Positions 25,672 to 33,778 of a stretch of DNA of 64,000 nt are shown here, one piece after another; position 1 is the stretch's first letter; every line of letters begins with the position of its first letter. Origin of the DNA: Streptomyces sp. CB02056. GTDB taxonomy: Bacteria; Actinomycetota; Actinomycetes; Streptomycetales; Streptomycetaceae. The stretch spans positions 523,576-587,575 of the forward strand of contig NZ_LIPD01000009.1 of assembly GCF_001905545.1 (NCBI RefSeq). Reading direction: 5' to 3'. The notes below the pieces were generated by a model. The model ran no database searches. It was given only the letters and a program-made list of their open reading frames with translations, and had not been told where the DNA came from. The position numbers and the translations under genes were made by a program.

Positions 25672-28600
25672 ATGGGCACGACGGAGGACGCGGACCCGGC
25701 CGAGGGCGGTCGGCGCGGGCCGAGGCCCCGGTCGGCCGCCGGAGCCGAGCCGGGGAATCCGCCGGGGAGCAGGGTGGAGCGGTGGTCGCGGGGGCGCTGG
25801 CGTGCTTCCGAGGACGCCTCGGACCGGTCGTCCCGGCTCGGCGCGACCCCGCGGGCCCGGGTGGACCCGCAGGCCGCGACCCGTCGGGTGCCCGCCGCCC
25901 CGCCGCGCTTCGATCCGGAGGCCGCGACGCGTCGGGTGTCCGGCAACGTGCCGCGGTACGACCCGGAGGCGGCCACCCGCCGCAGGCCGGACACCGGGCC
26001 GAGGTTCGACCCGCACGCCCCGACCGAGCTCCGGCCGAACCGGCCGGGGGGCTCGGGCAGTTCGGGGGACTCGGGGCACTCGGGACGTTCGCCGGGTACC
26101 GACTCGGAGGCGGTGACCGAGGTCGTCCGGCCCCGGTCGGGCTCGGGGGCCGGCTCGTCCTCCTGGCAGGACGGCATCGGGCCCGGCGGCCCCGCCCCGG
26201 CCGGGGGAGGCGGCGGCGTGAGTGCGGGCGGGAGCCCGGCCGGCCCCGAGGACGGGTTCGGCGGGGCCCCGGACACCGGCGGTCCGTTCGAGGGCGTCTT
26301 CCCGGACGCCCTGCGGAGCCGCTTCATCCCGCTGGGCCGGGCCGGAGCCGGCTCCGAGGGCACCGTCTGGTACGTCCGGCGCACCGACGGCGGCGGTGAC
26401 GCGGCCGTCAAGGTGGCCGTCGCGGGCCAGCCGATGGACCACGACCTGCTCTCCCACCTGGGCCACGACGGCTTCCGCCGGCACGTCCCGCAGCTGATCG
26501 ACTTCGGCCGGGTCCGCCACCACGGCGCCCAGGTCGACTGGGTGGCCATGGAGTACCTGCCGGTCACCCTCGCCGCCCACGTCGCCGGGCTGTGGCGGTC
26601 GGGCGGGCACGGCGACCGGCGGACCACCGAGCAGATCGTCTACGAGCTGGTCGCCCTGCTCGACTTCTGGCAGCAGCGGATCCAGCGCAACCCGCTGGAC
26701 TTCAAGCCCGCCAACATCCTGGTGCGCCCCGGCAGCGGGTCCGGGGAGTTCGTGATCGCCGACTTCGGCGGCGTCGACCGGCTCACCGACAGCCGCCGGT
26801 TCACCTCCGCGATGATGGTCACCGTCGCCTACATGGCCCCCGAGCAGCTGGCCGGCAAGAACCACCAGGCCGGGCCCTGGTGGGGGCTCGGCAACGTGCT
26901 GTACGAACTGTTCGTCGGCCGCCCCCGCTTCGTCGGCGCGGACGGCGAGCGCCCGGACGACCAGGAGCTGGAGCTGGAACTGGTCATGGGCGAGGAGGTC
27001 GACCTCAGCGCCGTCCGCGACCCGCGCCAACTGCTGCTCCTCCAGGGGCTGTTCACGAAGATGCCGGAGGACCGCTGGACCGCCCCGCAGGTCCGCAGCT
27101 GGCTGGCGGGCGGCACCCCCGAGGTGATCCGCCGCCGACCGCAGGCGCAGGCCAGGGCCCACCGGCCGGTCACCTTCCTCGGCAACCCGTTCACCGACCC
27201 GGTCCGGCTCACCGAGGCGCTGCTCAAGAACTCCGGCGCGGCGGCCCGCTGGCTGGCCACCGGGGGAGCGGAACGGGTGCGCGACTGGCTGCGGGACGAG
27301 GTCGAGGACACCGTCTTCGACCTGCACTACCTCTCCGACGTGGCCAAGGCGCCCGGCTCCCGGCGCGAGTCCGTGGCCGCGGTGGCGGTGCTCGCCCTGG
27401 GGGCCGCCTTCGTCCCGGGCGCCGTCCCCCACTACCGCGACCGGCCGATCGACACCACCGGGCTGGAACGCGTCGTCACCGCACCGGACGGCGCCGAGCT
27501 GATCGACGAACTCGTCCGGGGCGGGGTGCCGGCCGTGGTCGCCCGCTACGACTGCTTCCACCCCGAGTGCGCCGGCGAGCACTGCTCGCGGCTGCTAGCG
27601 CTGGCCGCACTGCCGGAGGTGCTGGCCGAGGTGGACCGGCTGGCCCGCACCGTCGGCGGCGGCCGGCGCGGCGGCGACGGGCTCAGCCCGGAGGAACGCG
27701 AGGAGGCGCACCGGCAGGCGGTCTGGCTGAGCATCCGGCCCGAGGAACGCGCGCGGCTGCTCGGCCGGCTCTCGCCGCTGCCCGCCGCACTGCACCGACT
27801 GCCGCTGCCCGGGCGGGTCTCGGAGCTCGCCGCCGCGGTGGCCGCCGCGGTGGTGGACGGCGCGCTGGCCATGGGCGCGGGCGCCCGCACCGTCGTACGG
27901 ACCGTGGCCCGCAGACCGGCGCCAGACCCGGCGGCGGCCACTCCCCGGGACGTGGTCCGGCGCCACTGGTCCGCGCTGCGCCGACGGGCGGTGAGCGCCG
28001 ACCCGGCGCAGCCGGCCGGCCGGGCGGCCCTGGTCGCGGCGGAGGCACTGCGGCGGCGCGGCCGGGGACGGCCCGAGCGGCCCGAACCGGAGGCCGGGGT
28101 GCGACAGGAGGGACGGGTGGCCCGGCTCTGGCTCAACCGGCGCCGCCGGCCGCCGACGGGCTGGGAGGAGCGGCGGGAGCAGCTGGCGGCCTGGTGGCCG
28201 CACGCCCGCACCGCGCTGCCGCGCCGGGCCGGGGCGGTCCTGCTGCTGCTCCTCGCCTTCGGGCTGCTGCTGTGGGCGGGTGCGGTGCTCCGCTACCCGG
28301 TCGAGGCGGGGGAGAAGCTCGACCTCTCGCCCGCCGGCGCCTTCGGCGGCCCCCTGCGGAACGCCGGCGAGCACGCGGCCCGGCAGGTGGCCGGACAGCT
28401 CGGCGCGGGGCTCGTCGCGGCCGCCGTGATCGCCTTCTTCCCCGCCCGGGTGGGCATCGGCACGGCGCTGCTGACCGGCGCCGGAGCCCTCGCCATCGGC
28501 TACCTGCGGCTCGGACCGCCGATGACGGTGCTGGAGACGCCGCCGTCGGTGGCCGACCGGGTCGTGGTGTTCGAGGGCGGGATGGGGAGTTGGGCCGGCA

Positions 28601-29262
28601 TCGCGGCGGTGGTGGCGACCGTGGTCTCGCTCGTCCTGATCGAGCGGGCCGCCAACCGGCTGCTGAAGCCGGCTCAGGAGGCCCGACGGCAGGCCCGGGA
28701 GGCCTGGCGGGAGCGGGGCGTGCGGGGTGTGCGGGGCGTGCGGGGCGCGGGGCCGTCCGGGGCCGGCACCGCCGAGCGGGCGGGGGGCGCGCCGTCCGGG
28801 CGGTGGCGGACGGGCGGCGCCGGTGCGCGCGACCGGGTGCGGTTCGCGCTCGGGACGACGGCGGTGCTGGTGCTGCTGCTGTGGGCGGCGGTCGAGGTCC
28901 GGCTGGCGGCCACCGGGACGCACCCGACGCCCGACTCGTGGGGGACGGGGCAGGGCGGTGCGGACTACCAGGCCGGGTTCGTCCTGCTGCTGGCGGTGGT
29001 GTCGCTGGTCAGCACCCTCGGGACGCCGGCCACCGCCAAGGGGCTGTTCGTGCTCTGGGTCCCGGCCACGCTGTTCCTGGGCGCCTGGCCGGGGCCGCTG
29101 GGCCCGGTCGAGGCGCTGCGGATCCCGGTGTTCGAGGGGCTGTTCCGGGCGATCGCCGGGCTGTGGGGGCACGGGGCCTTCTGGGCCGCGCTGCTGGTGG
29201 CGCTGCCGTTGGCGGCGTACGGGGTGCTGCGGACGGTCCGGGGGCGCGCGGGGCGCGGGTGA
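25672..29262 (+). CDS. membrane Ser/Thr protein kinase-like protein
   Basis: Protein of 1196 residues from ATG 25672 (GGGAGGGGAG eight bases before). Residues about 60-125 hold four spaced copies of a 'DPxAxT' motif (three as 'AATRR'), followed by 'EAVTEVVRP'. The kinase domain (about 215-475) has a Gly-rich loop 'AGAGSEGTVW', 'AAVKVAV' Lys, 'LDFKPANIL' (catalytic Asp, Lys, Asn kept, but HRD reads PLD), 'IADFGG' and 'VAYMAPEQ'. It is therefore a non-RD but probably active kinase. A helical region follows, including 'CFHPECAGEHC' (possible metal site, about 625). The last 350 residues carry roughly eight hydrophobic segments. Substrate unknown. The stop begins copy 3 of the heptad element. Confidence 0.8.
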   Translation: MGTTEDADPAEGGRRGPRPRSAAGAEPGNPPGSRVERWSRGRWRASEDASDRSSRLGATPRARVDPQAATRRVPAAPPRFDPEAATRRVSGNVPRYDPEAATRRRPDTGPRFDPHAPTELRPNRPGGSGSSGDSGHSGRSPGTDSEAVTEVVRPRSGSGAGSSSWQDGIGPGGPAPAGGGGGVSAGGSPAGPEDGFGGAPDTGGPFEGVFPDALRSRFIPLGRAGAGSEGTVWYVRRTDGGGDAAVKVAVAGQPMDHDLLSHLGHDGFRRHVPQLIDFGRVRHHGAQVDWVAMEYLPVTLAAHVAGLWRSGGHGDRRTTEQIVYELVALLDFWQQRIQRNPLDFKPANILVRPGSGSGEFVIADFGGVDRLTDSRRFTSAMMVTVAYMAPEQLAGKNHQAGPWWGLGNVLYELFVGRPRFVGADGERPDDQELELELVMGEEVDLSAVRDPRQLLLLQGLFTKMPEDRWTAPQVRSWLAGGTPEVIRRRPQAQARAHRPVTFLGNPFTDPVRLTEALLKNSGAAARWLATGGAERVRDWLRDEVEDTVFDLHYLSDVAKAPGSRRESVAAVAVLALGAAFVPGAVPHYRDRPIDTTGLERVVTAPDGAELIDELVRGGVPAVVARYDCFHPECAGEHCSRLLALAALPEVLAEVDRLARTVGGGRRGGDGLSPEEREEAHRQAVWLSIRPEERARLLGRLSPLPAALHRLPLPGRVSELAAAVAAAVVDGALAMGAGARTVVRTVARRPAPDPAAATPRDVVRRHWSALRRRAVSADPAQPAGRAALVAAEALRRRGRGRPERPEPEAGVRQEGRVARLWLNRRRRPPTGWEERREQLAAWWPHARTALPRRAGAVLLLLLAFGLLLWAGAVLRYPVEAGEKLDLSPAGAFGGPLRNAGEHAARQVAGQLGAGLVAAAVIAFFPARVGIGTALLTGAGALAIGYLRLGPPMTVLETPPSVADRVVVFEGGMGSWAGIAAVVATVVSLVLIERAANRLLKPAQEARRQAREAWRERGVRGVRGVRGAGPSGAGTAERAGGAPSGRWRTGGAGARDRVRFALGTTAVLVLLLWAAVEVRLAATGTHPTPDSWGTGQGGADYQAGFVLLLAVVSLVSTLGTPATAKGLFVLWVPATLFLGAWPGPLGPVEALRIPVFEGLFRAIAGLWGHGAFWAALLVALPLAAYGVLRTVRGRAGRG

Positions 29263-29365
29263 CAGCGAACGGCTGACGGCTGACAGATCACGGCGAACAG
29301 ATAACAGCGAACAGATAACAGATGACAGCTGACAGATTTTGAAATCTGTCAGCTGTCATCTGTCA
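29260..29365. repeat. heptad inverted-repeat element, copy 3
   Basis: Eleven units run from the kinase stop codon: TGACAGC, GAACGGC, TGACGGC, TGACAGA, TCACGGC, GAACAGA, TAACAGC, GAACAGA, TAACAGA, TGACAGC, TGACAGA. The centre TTTTGAAA (29337-29344) is followed by TCTGTCA, GCTGTCA, TCTGTCA. The arms 29318-29339 and 29342-29363 pair over 22 bp without mismatch. It separates the convergent kinase and ribA genes. This is the clearest copy of the stop-anchored 7-bp register. Confidence 0.93.
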
Positions 29366-29385
29366 CCAGCCGCCCGTGCGGCAGT

Positions 29386-30015
29386 TCAGCCGACCAGCCG
29401 GGACAGCTCGATCGAGTGCCCCGTCCGCTCCACCTTCGCCCGCAGGTAGCGGACGTTGCTGGCCGACAGGTGCACCCCCGTCGGCACCCGGTGCCGCACG
29501 ACGATCCCCAGGTCGGCCAGCTGCGCCGCCTTGTCCGGGTTGTTGCTCAGCAGGTCGATGCCCGTGGCGTCGAGCGCGGCGAGCATCTGGGCGGCCGCGG
29601 TGTAGTCGCGGCCGTCCTCGGGCAGGCCGAGCGCGGTGTTGGCGTCGTACGTGTCCAGGCCGGAGTCCTGGAGGGCGTAGGCGTCCAGTTTGTTGTAGAG
29701 CCCGATGCCGCGGCCCTCCTGCCGCAGGTAGAGCAGGTACCCGCCGGCCTCGCTGATCCGCTCCACCGACTCGCGCAGCTGCGGCCCGCAGTCGCAGCGG
29801 TCCGAGCCGAAGACGTCGCCGGTCAGGCACTCGGAGTGCAGTCGCACCAGGGGCGTGCCGCCCTCGGGGACCGTGCCGAGCGCGAGCGCCAGGTGCTCGG
29901 CGCCGTCGGTGAGGCCGTGGAAGGTGGAGACCTCCGCGTCGGCGCGGTAGCCGTCGGGGAAGGTCAGCGGGATGCGCACACGCGAGCGCACCGTGGCGGC
30001 GCCGGGCTGCGGCAT
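29386..30015 (-). CDS. ribA: GTP cyclohydrolase II
   Basis: Stand-alone RibA of 209 residues. Zinc ligands are the three Cys of 'SECLTGDVFGSDRCDCG' (about residues 60-75). 'LLYLRQEGRGIGLYNKL' carries the GTP-binding and catalytic residues, and 'LLSNNPDKAAQL' the C-terminal signature. It converts GTP to the diaminopyrimidine precursor of riboflavin. ATG 30015 lies 7 bases after GGAGG; longer frames read through the divergent promoter. No other rib genes are near, so this is an isolated copy; the bifunctional RibBA domain is absent. No FMN riboswitch was recognised upstream. Confidence 0.93.
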   Translation of the reverse strand: MPQPGAATVRSRVRIPLTFPDGYRADAEVSTFHGLTDGAEHLALALGTVPEGGTPLVRLHSECLTGDVFGSDRCDCGPQLRESVERISEAGGYLLYLRQEGRGIGLYNKLDAYALQDSGLDTYDANTALGLPEDGRDYTAAAQMLAALDATGIDLLSNNPDKAAQLADLGIVVRHRVPTGVHLSASNVRYLRAKVERTGHSIELSRLVG

Positions 30016-30124
30016 GGGTGGGCCTCCGTGGATCGGGGGTGGGCCGGGCCGGTTCGGCGCGGACCGGGGTGGACGCGGTCGGACCCGGACGGGTCGTGGT
30101 GCGTCGGAGGTCGACCGTACTAGG

Positions 30125-30145
30125 TAGTTCCAATTTGAACAACTA
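30125..30145. promoter_or_regulatory. A/T-rich dyad in the ribA-gdhA divergent promoter
   Basis: TAGTT and AACTA arms flank CCAATTTGAAC, with a nested GTTC/GAAC pair. It lies 110 bases upstream of ribA and 202 bases upstream of gdhA, and is strikingly A/T-rich for this genome. The symmetry resembles MarR-type operators; it could control either gene. Confidence 0.45.
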
Positions 30146-30346
30146 GCGGCCGCCGGGGCCCGGCTCGACCACCGGGGCGCACAACACCCCATCAGCCCCG
30201 GCTGTTCCCACCAGGGCTTCCAGCATGTGGATGGTGCGGGACCCGCGGTGTGGACACTGCGAGACTGGCGCCGTTTCCTGGGCACGTCCCTCAGGCCCGT
30301 CGGGACACTGCGCACGCCCATCGACGACCACGGAAGGGTCCTGAAG

Positions 30347-31741
30347 ATGTCGACGACCCCTGCCACCCCCCACACCTCCGCTCCCGGCTCCTTCGAAGCC
30401 GAGCAGCGCGCGATAGAGGCGCTCTACGCGGACGTGGTCCGCCGCAACCGGGGCGAGGACGAGTTCCACCAGGCCGTCCACGAGGTGCTGGAGACCCTGG
30501 CGCCGGTGCTCGCCCACCGCCCCGAACTCCTCGACGCCCGGATCATCGAGCGGATCTGCGAGCCCGAGCGGCAGCTCATGTTCCGGGTGCCGTGGACGGA
30601 CGACTCCGGTGACATCCACGTCAACCGCGGCTTCCGGGTGGAGTTCAGCAGCGCCCTCGGCCCGTACAAGGGCGGGCTGCGCTTCCACCCCTCGGTGAAC
30701 CTCGGGATCGTCAAGTTCCTCGGTTTCGAGCAGATCTTCAAGAACGCGCTCACCGGCCTGCCCATCGGCGGCGGCAAGGGCGGCTCCGACTTCGACCCCA
30801 AGGGCCGTTCGGACGCCGAGATCATGCGGTTCTGTCAGTCCTTCATGACCGAGCTGTACCGCCACCTCGGCGAGTACACGGACGTGCCGGCCGGGGACAT
30901 CGGCGTCGGCGGCCGGGAGATCGGCTACCTCTTCGGCCAGTACAAGCGGATCACCAACCGGTACGAGAGCGGCGTGCTCACCGGGAAGGGCCTCGGCTGG
31001 GGCGGTGCGCAGGTCCGTACCGAGGCCACCGGCTACGGCTGCGTCATGTTCACCTCCGAGATGCTGCACAGCCGCGGCGAGAGCCTGGACGGGCGCCGGG
31101 TGGTCGTCTCCGGCTCCGGCAACGTCGCCGTCTACGCCATCGAGAAGGCGCAGCAGCTCGGCGCGACCGTGCTCACCTGCTCCGACTCCTCCGGCTACGT
31201 GGTGGACGAGAAGGGCATCGACCTCGACCTGCTCAAGGAGGTCAAGGAGGTCCGGCGCGGCCGGGTCTCCGACTACGCCCGACTGCGCGGCGGCCACGTC
31301 CGGTTCGTCGAGGGCCCGGGCGTGTGGGGCGTGCCCTGTGACGTCGCGCTGCCCTGTGCCACCCAGAACGAGCTGGCCGAGGCCGACGCGCTGGCGCTGG
31401 TGCGCAACGGGGTGCTGGCCGTCGCCGAGGGTGCGAACATGCCCACCACCCCGGAGGCGGTGCGGGTGTTCCAGGAGGCCGGGGTGGCCTTCGGTCCGGG
31501 CAAGGCGGCGAACGCGGGCGGCGTCGCGACCAGCGCCCTGGAGATGCAGCAGAACGCCTCGCGCGACTCCTGGACCTTCGAGCACACCGAGGAGCGGCTG
31601 GCCGGGATCATGAAGCACGTCCACGACTCCTGCTTCACCACCGCCGAGCGCTACGGCCACCCGGGCAACTACGTGGTCGGCGCGAACATCGCCGGCTTCG
31701 AGCTGGTCGCGGACGCGATGCTGGCCCAGGGCCTGATCTGA
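30347..31741 (+). CDS. gdhA: NADP-type glutamate dehydrogenase
   Basis: Glutamate dehydrogenase of 464 residues. The catalytic segment 'GPYKGGLRFHPSVN' and 'LTGLPIGGGKGGSDFDPKG' contains the substrate and active-site lysines, 'DVPAGDIGVGGREIGYLFG' follows, and the coenzyme domain has 'VVVSGSGNVAVYAIEKA'. The length of about 450 residues places it in the small hexameric class, usually NADP(H)-dependent and anabolic: 2-oxoglutarate plus ammonia to glutamate. ATG 30347 follows a GGAAGG-like site. It is divergent from ribA. Confidence 0.95.
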   Translation: MSTTPATPHTSAPGSFEAEQRAIEALYADVVRRNRGEDEFHQAVHEVLETLAPVLAHRPELLDARIIERICEPERQLMFRVPWTDDSGDIHVNRGFRVEFSSALGPYKGGLRFHPSVNLGIVKFLGFEQIFKNALTGLPIGGGKGGSDFDPKGRSDAEIMRFCQSFMTELYRHLGEYTDVPAGDIGVGGREIGYLFGQYKRITNRYESGVLTGKGLGWGGAQVRTEATGYGCVMFTSEMLHSRGESLDGRRVVVSGSGNVAVYAIEKAQQLGATVLTCSDSSGYVVDEKGIDLDLLKEVKEVRRGRVSDYARLRGGHVRFVEGPGVWGVPCDVALPCATQNELAEADALALVRNGVLAVAEGANMPTTPEAVRVFQEAGVAFGPGKAANAGGVATSALEMQQNASRDSWTFEHTEERLAGIMKHVHDSCFTTAERYGHPGNYVVGANIAGFELVADAMLAQGLI

Positions 31742-31771
31742 GCCGCTGACGGCCGTCGCCTGGCGATCGGT

Positions 31772-31792
31772 CAGGCACCAGGCACCAGGCAC
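31772..31792. repeat. three tandem CAGGCAC heptamers
   Basis: Three exact 7-bp copies in the 157-base gap after gdhA, flanked by a direct repeat GGCGATCGG (31762-31770 and 31796-31804). Possibly slippage products. They have the same 7-bp period as the heptad elements but a different sequence. Confidence 0.75.
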
Positions 31793-31898
31793 CCGGCGAT
31801 CGGAGCCCGGCGCCCGACCGGAGCGGGCACCGATTGTCGGGTGCGGCAGGGTGGGTCCTTCCTACGGTGAAGGTCAGCAAGGGAAGGACGGGGTTGGC

Positions 31899-32774
31899 GT
31901 GCTGGAGCACCTGAACCGGGCGATGGACCGGATCGAACACGACCTGGACCGCGAGGTCGACGTGGCCGCGCTGGCGCGGATCGCGATGACGTCGGAGTAC
32001 CACTTCCGGCGGTTGTTCTCGATGCTCGCCGGGATGCCGCTGTCGGAGTACGTCCGGCGTCGGCGGCTCACCGTCGCCGGGGCCGAAGTCCTGGACGGCG
32101 AGCGGACGTTGCTCGACATCGCGGTCCGGTACGGGTACTCCTCGGGGGAGGCGTTCGCCCGGGCGTTCCGGGCCATGCACGGAGTCGGGCCGGGCGAGGC
32201 CCGGCGCGACGGCGCGGTGCTCGTCTCCCAGCCCCGGATGTCCTTCCGACTCATCGTGGAGGGAAGCAGCAGTATGGAATACCGGATCGTCGAGAAGCCG
32301 GACTTCCGGATCGTCGGCAGGAAGGCCCGGGTCACCCTGATCTACCTGGGGATCAACCCGGGGATCGCCGAGTTCATCAAGGGACTCGGCAAGGAGACGG
32401 TCGAACGGATCGCGGAGCTGTCCGGGGACGACCCGGCCGGGATCCTGTCGGTGAGCGACGACTTCTCGCCGAACCGCGAGGAGGGGTCCGAACTCGACTA
32501 CTGGCACGCGGTGGTGGCGCGCGAGGGGGTCGCCGTCCCGGCGGACCTGGACGTGCTCGACGTCCCGGCCGGCACCTGGGCGGTGTTCACCAACACCGGG
32601 CCGTTCCCGCAGGCCCTGCAGGAGATGTGGGCGGACGTGGCTGGCCAGTGGTTCCCGTCCAACCCGTACGAGGCCCGGCCGGGTCCGGAGATCCTGCGGG
32701 TCAGCCCGGTTCCGGGCACGGCCGATGCCGAGGCGGAGCTGTGGATCCCGGTGGCGAGGGCCGTGCGCGGCTGA
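31899..32774 (+). CDS. AraC-family regulator with GyrI-like effector domain
   Basis: Regulator of 291 residues. The N-terminal 110 residues carry two AraC helix-turn-helices ('DVAALARIAMTSEYHFRRLFSMLAG' in part, then 'LLDIAVRYGYSSGEAFARAFRAMHG'). The C-terminal 160 residues ('MEYRIVEKPDFRIVGRKA', 'GTWAVFTNTGPFPQALQEMW', 'ELWIPV') match the GyrI/Rob-type small-molecule-binding domain. Such proteins respond to drugs or peptides. GTG 31899 follows GGAAGGA. Its target is not evident; the following VOC gene is separated by repeat copy 4. Confidence 0.86.
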   Translation: MLEHLNRAMDRIEHDLDREVDVAALARIAMTSEYHFRRLFSMLAGMPLSEYVRRRRLTVAGAEVLDGERTLLDIAVRYGYSSGEAFARAFRAMHGVGPGEARRDGAVLVSQPRMSFRLIVEGSSSMEYRIVEKPDFRIVGRKARVTLIYLGINPGIAEFIKGLGKETVERIAELSGDDPAGILSVSDDFSPNREEGSELDYWHAVVAREGVAVPADLDVLDVPAGTWAVFTNTGPFPQALQEMWADVAGQWFPSNPYEARPGPEILRVSPVPGTADAEAELWIPVARAVRG

Positions 32775-32877
32775 CGGGCGAAGGCTGACAGCCGACAGCT
32801 AACGGATAACAGCGAACAGATAACAGATGACAGCTGACAGATTTCGAAATCTGTCAGCTGTCATCTGTCATGTGTTC
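32772..32877. repeat. heptad inverted-repeat element, copy 4
   Basis: Ten units run from the AraC gene stop (TGACGGG, CGAAGGC, TGACAGC, CGACAGC, TAACGGA, TAACAGC, GAACAGA, TAACAGA, TGACAGC, TGACAGA). The centre TTTCGAAA is at 32842-32849, and four units follow. The core 32823-32868 is a perfect 46-bp palindrome. It lies between two genes on the same strand, so a function limited to convergent pairs is excluded. Confidence 0.93.
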
Positions 32878-33013
32878 GCCCGCCCGTCTCGCCGCCCGTT
32901 CGGCCCACCCCGCCCGCCAAGCTCCGCCCCGCCCCGCATGCTGGGCCTGGAGGTGCGGGGGCCGAGGCGCCGAAAACCCGGGAGTTCCCGAGCAAGCTGC
33001 GAGGACAGACGCC

Positions 33014-33778
33014 ATGAAGCAGACCTCCGTGACCACCAACGCCCCCTGCTGGACCGAGTTGGGCACCTCCGATCCGGCCGCCGCCCGGGCCTTCTACACC
33101 GAGCTCTTCGGCTGGCAGGCGGACGACACGGCCCGCCCCGGGGAGGGCGACTACACCCAGATGCTGGTCCGGGGCGTCCCGGCCGCCGCCATCACTCCGC
33201 GCTACGCCCCGCAGCAGCCGATCGCCTGGACGGTCTGCATCGCGGTCGCCGACGCCGACGCCACCGCCGCGAGGATCAAGGAGTGCGGCGGTCTGATCCG
33301 GAAGGACCCCGGCGACGTCTTCGGCTTCGGCCGGTTCTCGGTGGCCGCCGACCCGTCCGGCGCGGTGTTCATCCTCTGGCAGGCCCGCGCCTTCCGGGGC
33401 GCCGGGGTGTTCAACGAGCCCGGCGCGCTCGGCTGGGTGGAACTGCTCACCCGCGACCCGTCCGGCGCGCTCGCCTTCTACCCGGAGGTCTTCGGCTGGT
33501 CCGTCGCCCCGTCCGAGCACTACCCCCAGTGGGGCCTGGACGGACGGGACTTCGGCGGCATGCTGACGATGGACGACTGCTTCCCGCCCGAGGCGCCGCC
33601 GCACTGGCTGCCGTACTTCGCGGCCGCCGACGTGGACGGCACCGTCGGCCGGGCGGTGGCGCTCGGCGGGGACGTGCTGACGCCCGCCACCGGCATGCCG
33701 GGCGGCCGGCGGATCGCCGTGCTGCGCGACCCCCAGGGCGCCGCGTTCGGCGTCTACACCGCCGGCACCGAGGGCTGA
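33014..33778 (+). CDS. two-domain VOC (glyoxalase/bleomycin-resistance type) protein
   Basis: Protein of 254 residues made of two VOC domains. Each begins with a helix and strand of the 'AAARAFYTELFGWQADD' / 'GALAFYPEVFGWSVAP' type and ends with 'DPSGAVFILWQA' / 'DPQGAAFGVYTA'. VOC proteins bind a metal or small hydrophobic ligand; this CFP-32/27 kDa antigen-like group has no defined reaction. ATG 33014 follows a GAGGACAG site. Its last 25 bases overlap the 3' end of the convergent lnt gene. Confidence 0.85.
   Translation: MKQTSVTTNAPCWTELGTSDPAAARAFYTELFGWQADDTARPGEGDYTQMLVRGVPAAAITPRYAPQQPIAWTVCIAVADADATAARIKECGGLIRKDPGDVFGFGRFSVAADPSGAVFILWQARAFRGAGVFNEPGALGWVELLTRDPSGALAFYPEVFGWSVAPSEHYPQWGLDGRDFGGMLTMDDCFPPEAPPHWLPYFAAADVDGTVGRAVALGGDVLTPATGMPGGRRIAVLRDPQGAAFGVYTAGTEG

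Noticed and set aside
30143..31792. A 549-codon minus-strand frame opposite gdhA
   Set aside because: Val/Leu/Gly/Arg-rich shadow of a strongly conserved plus-strand gene.
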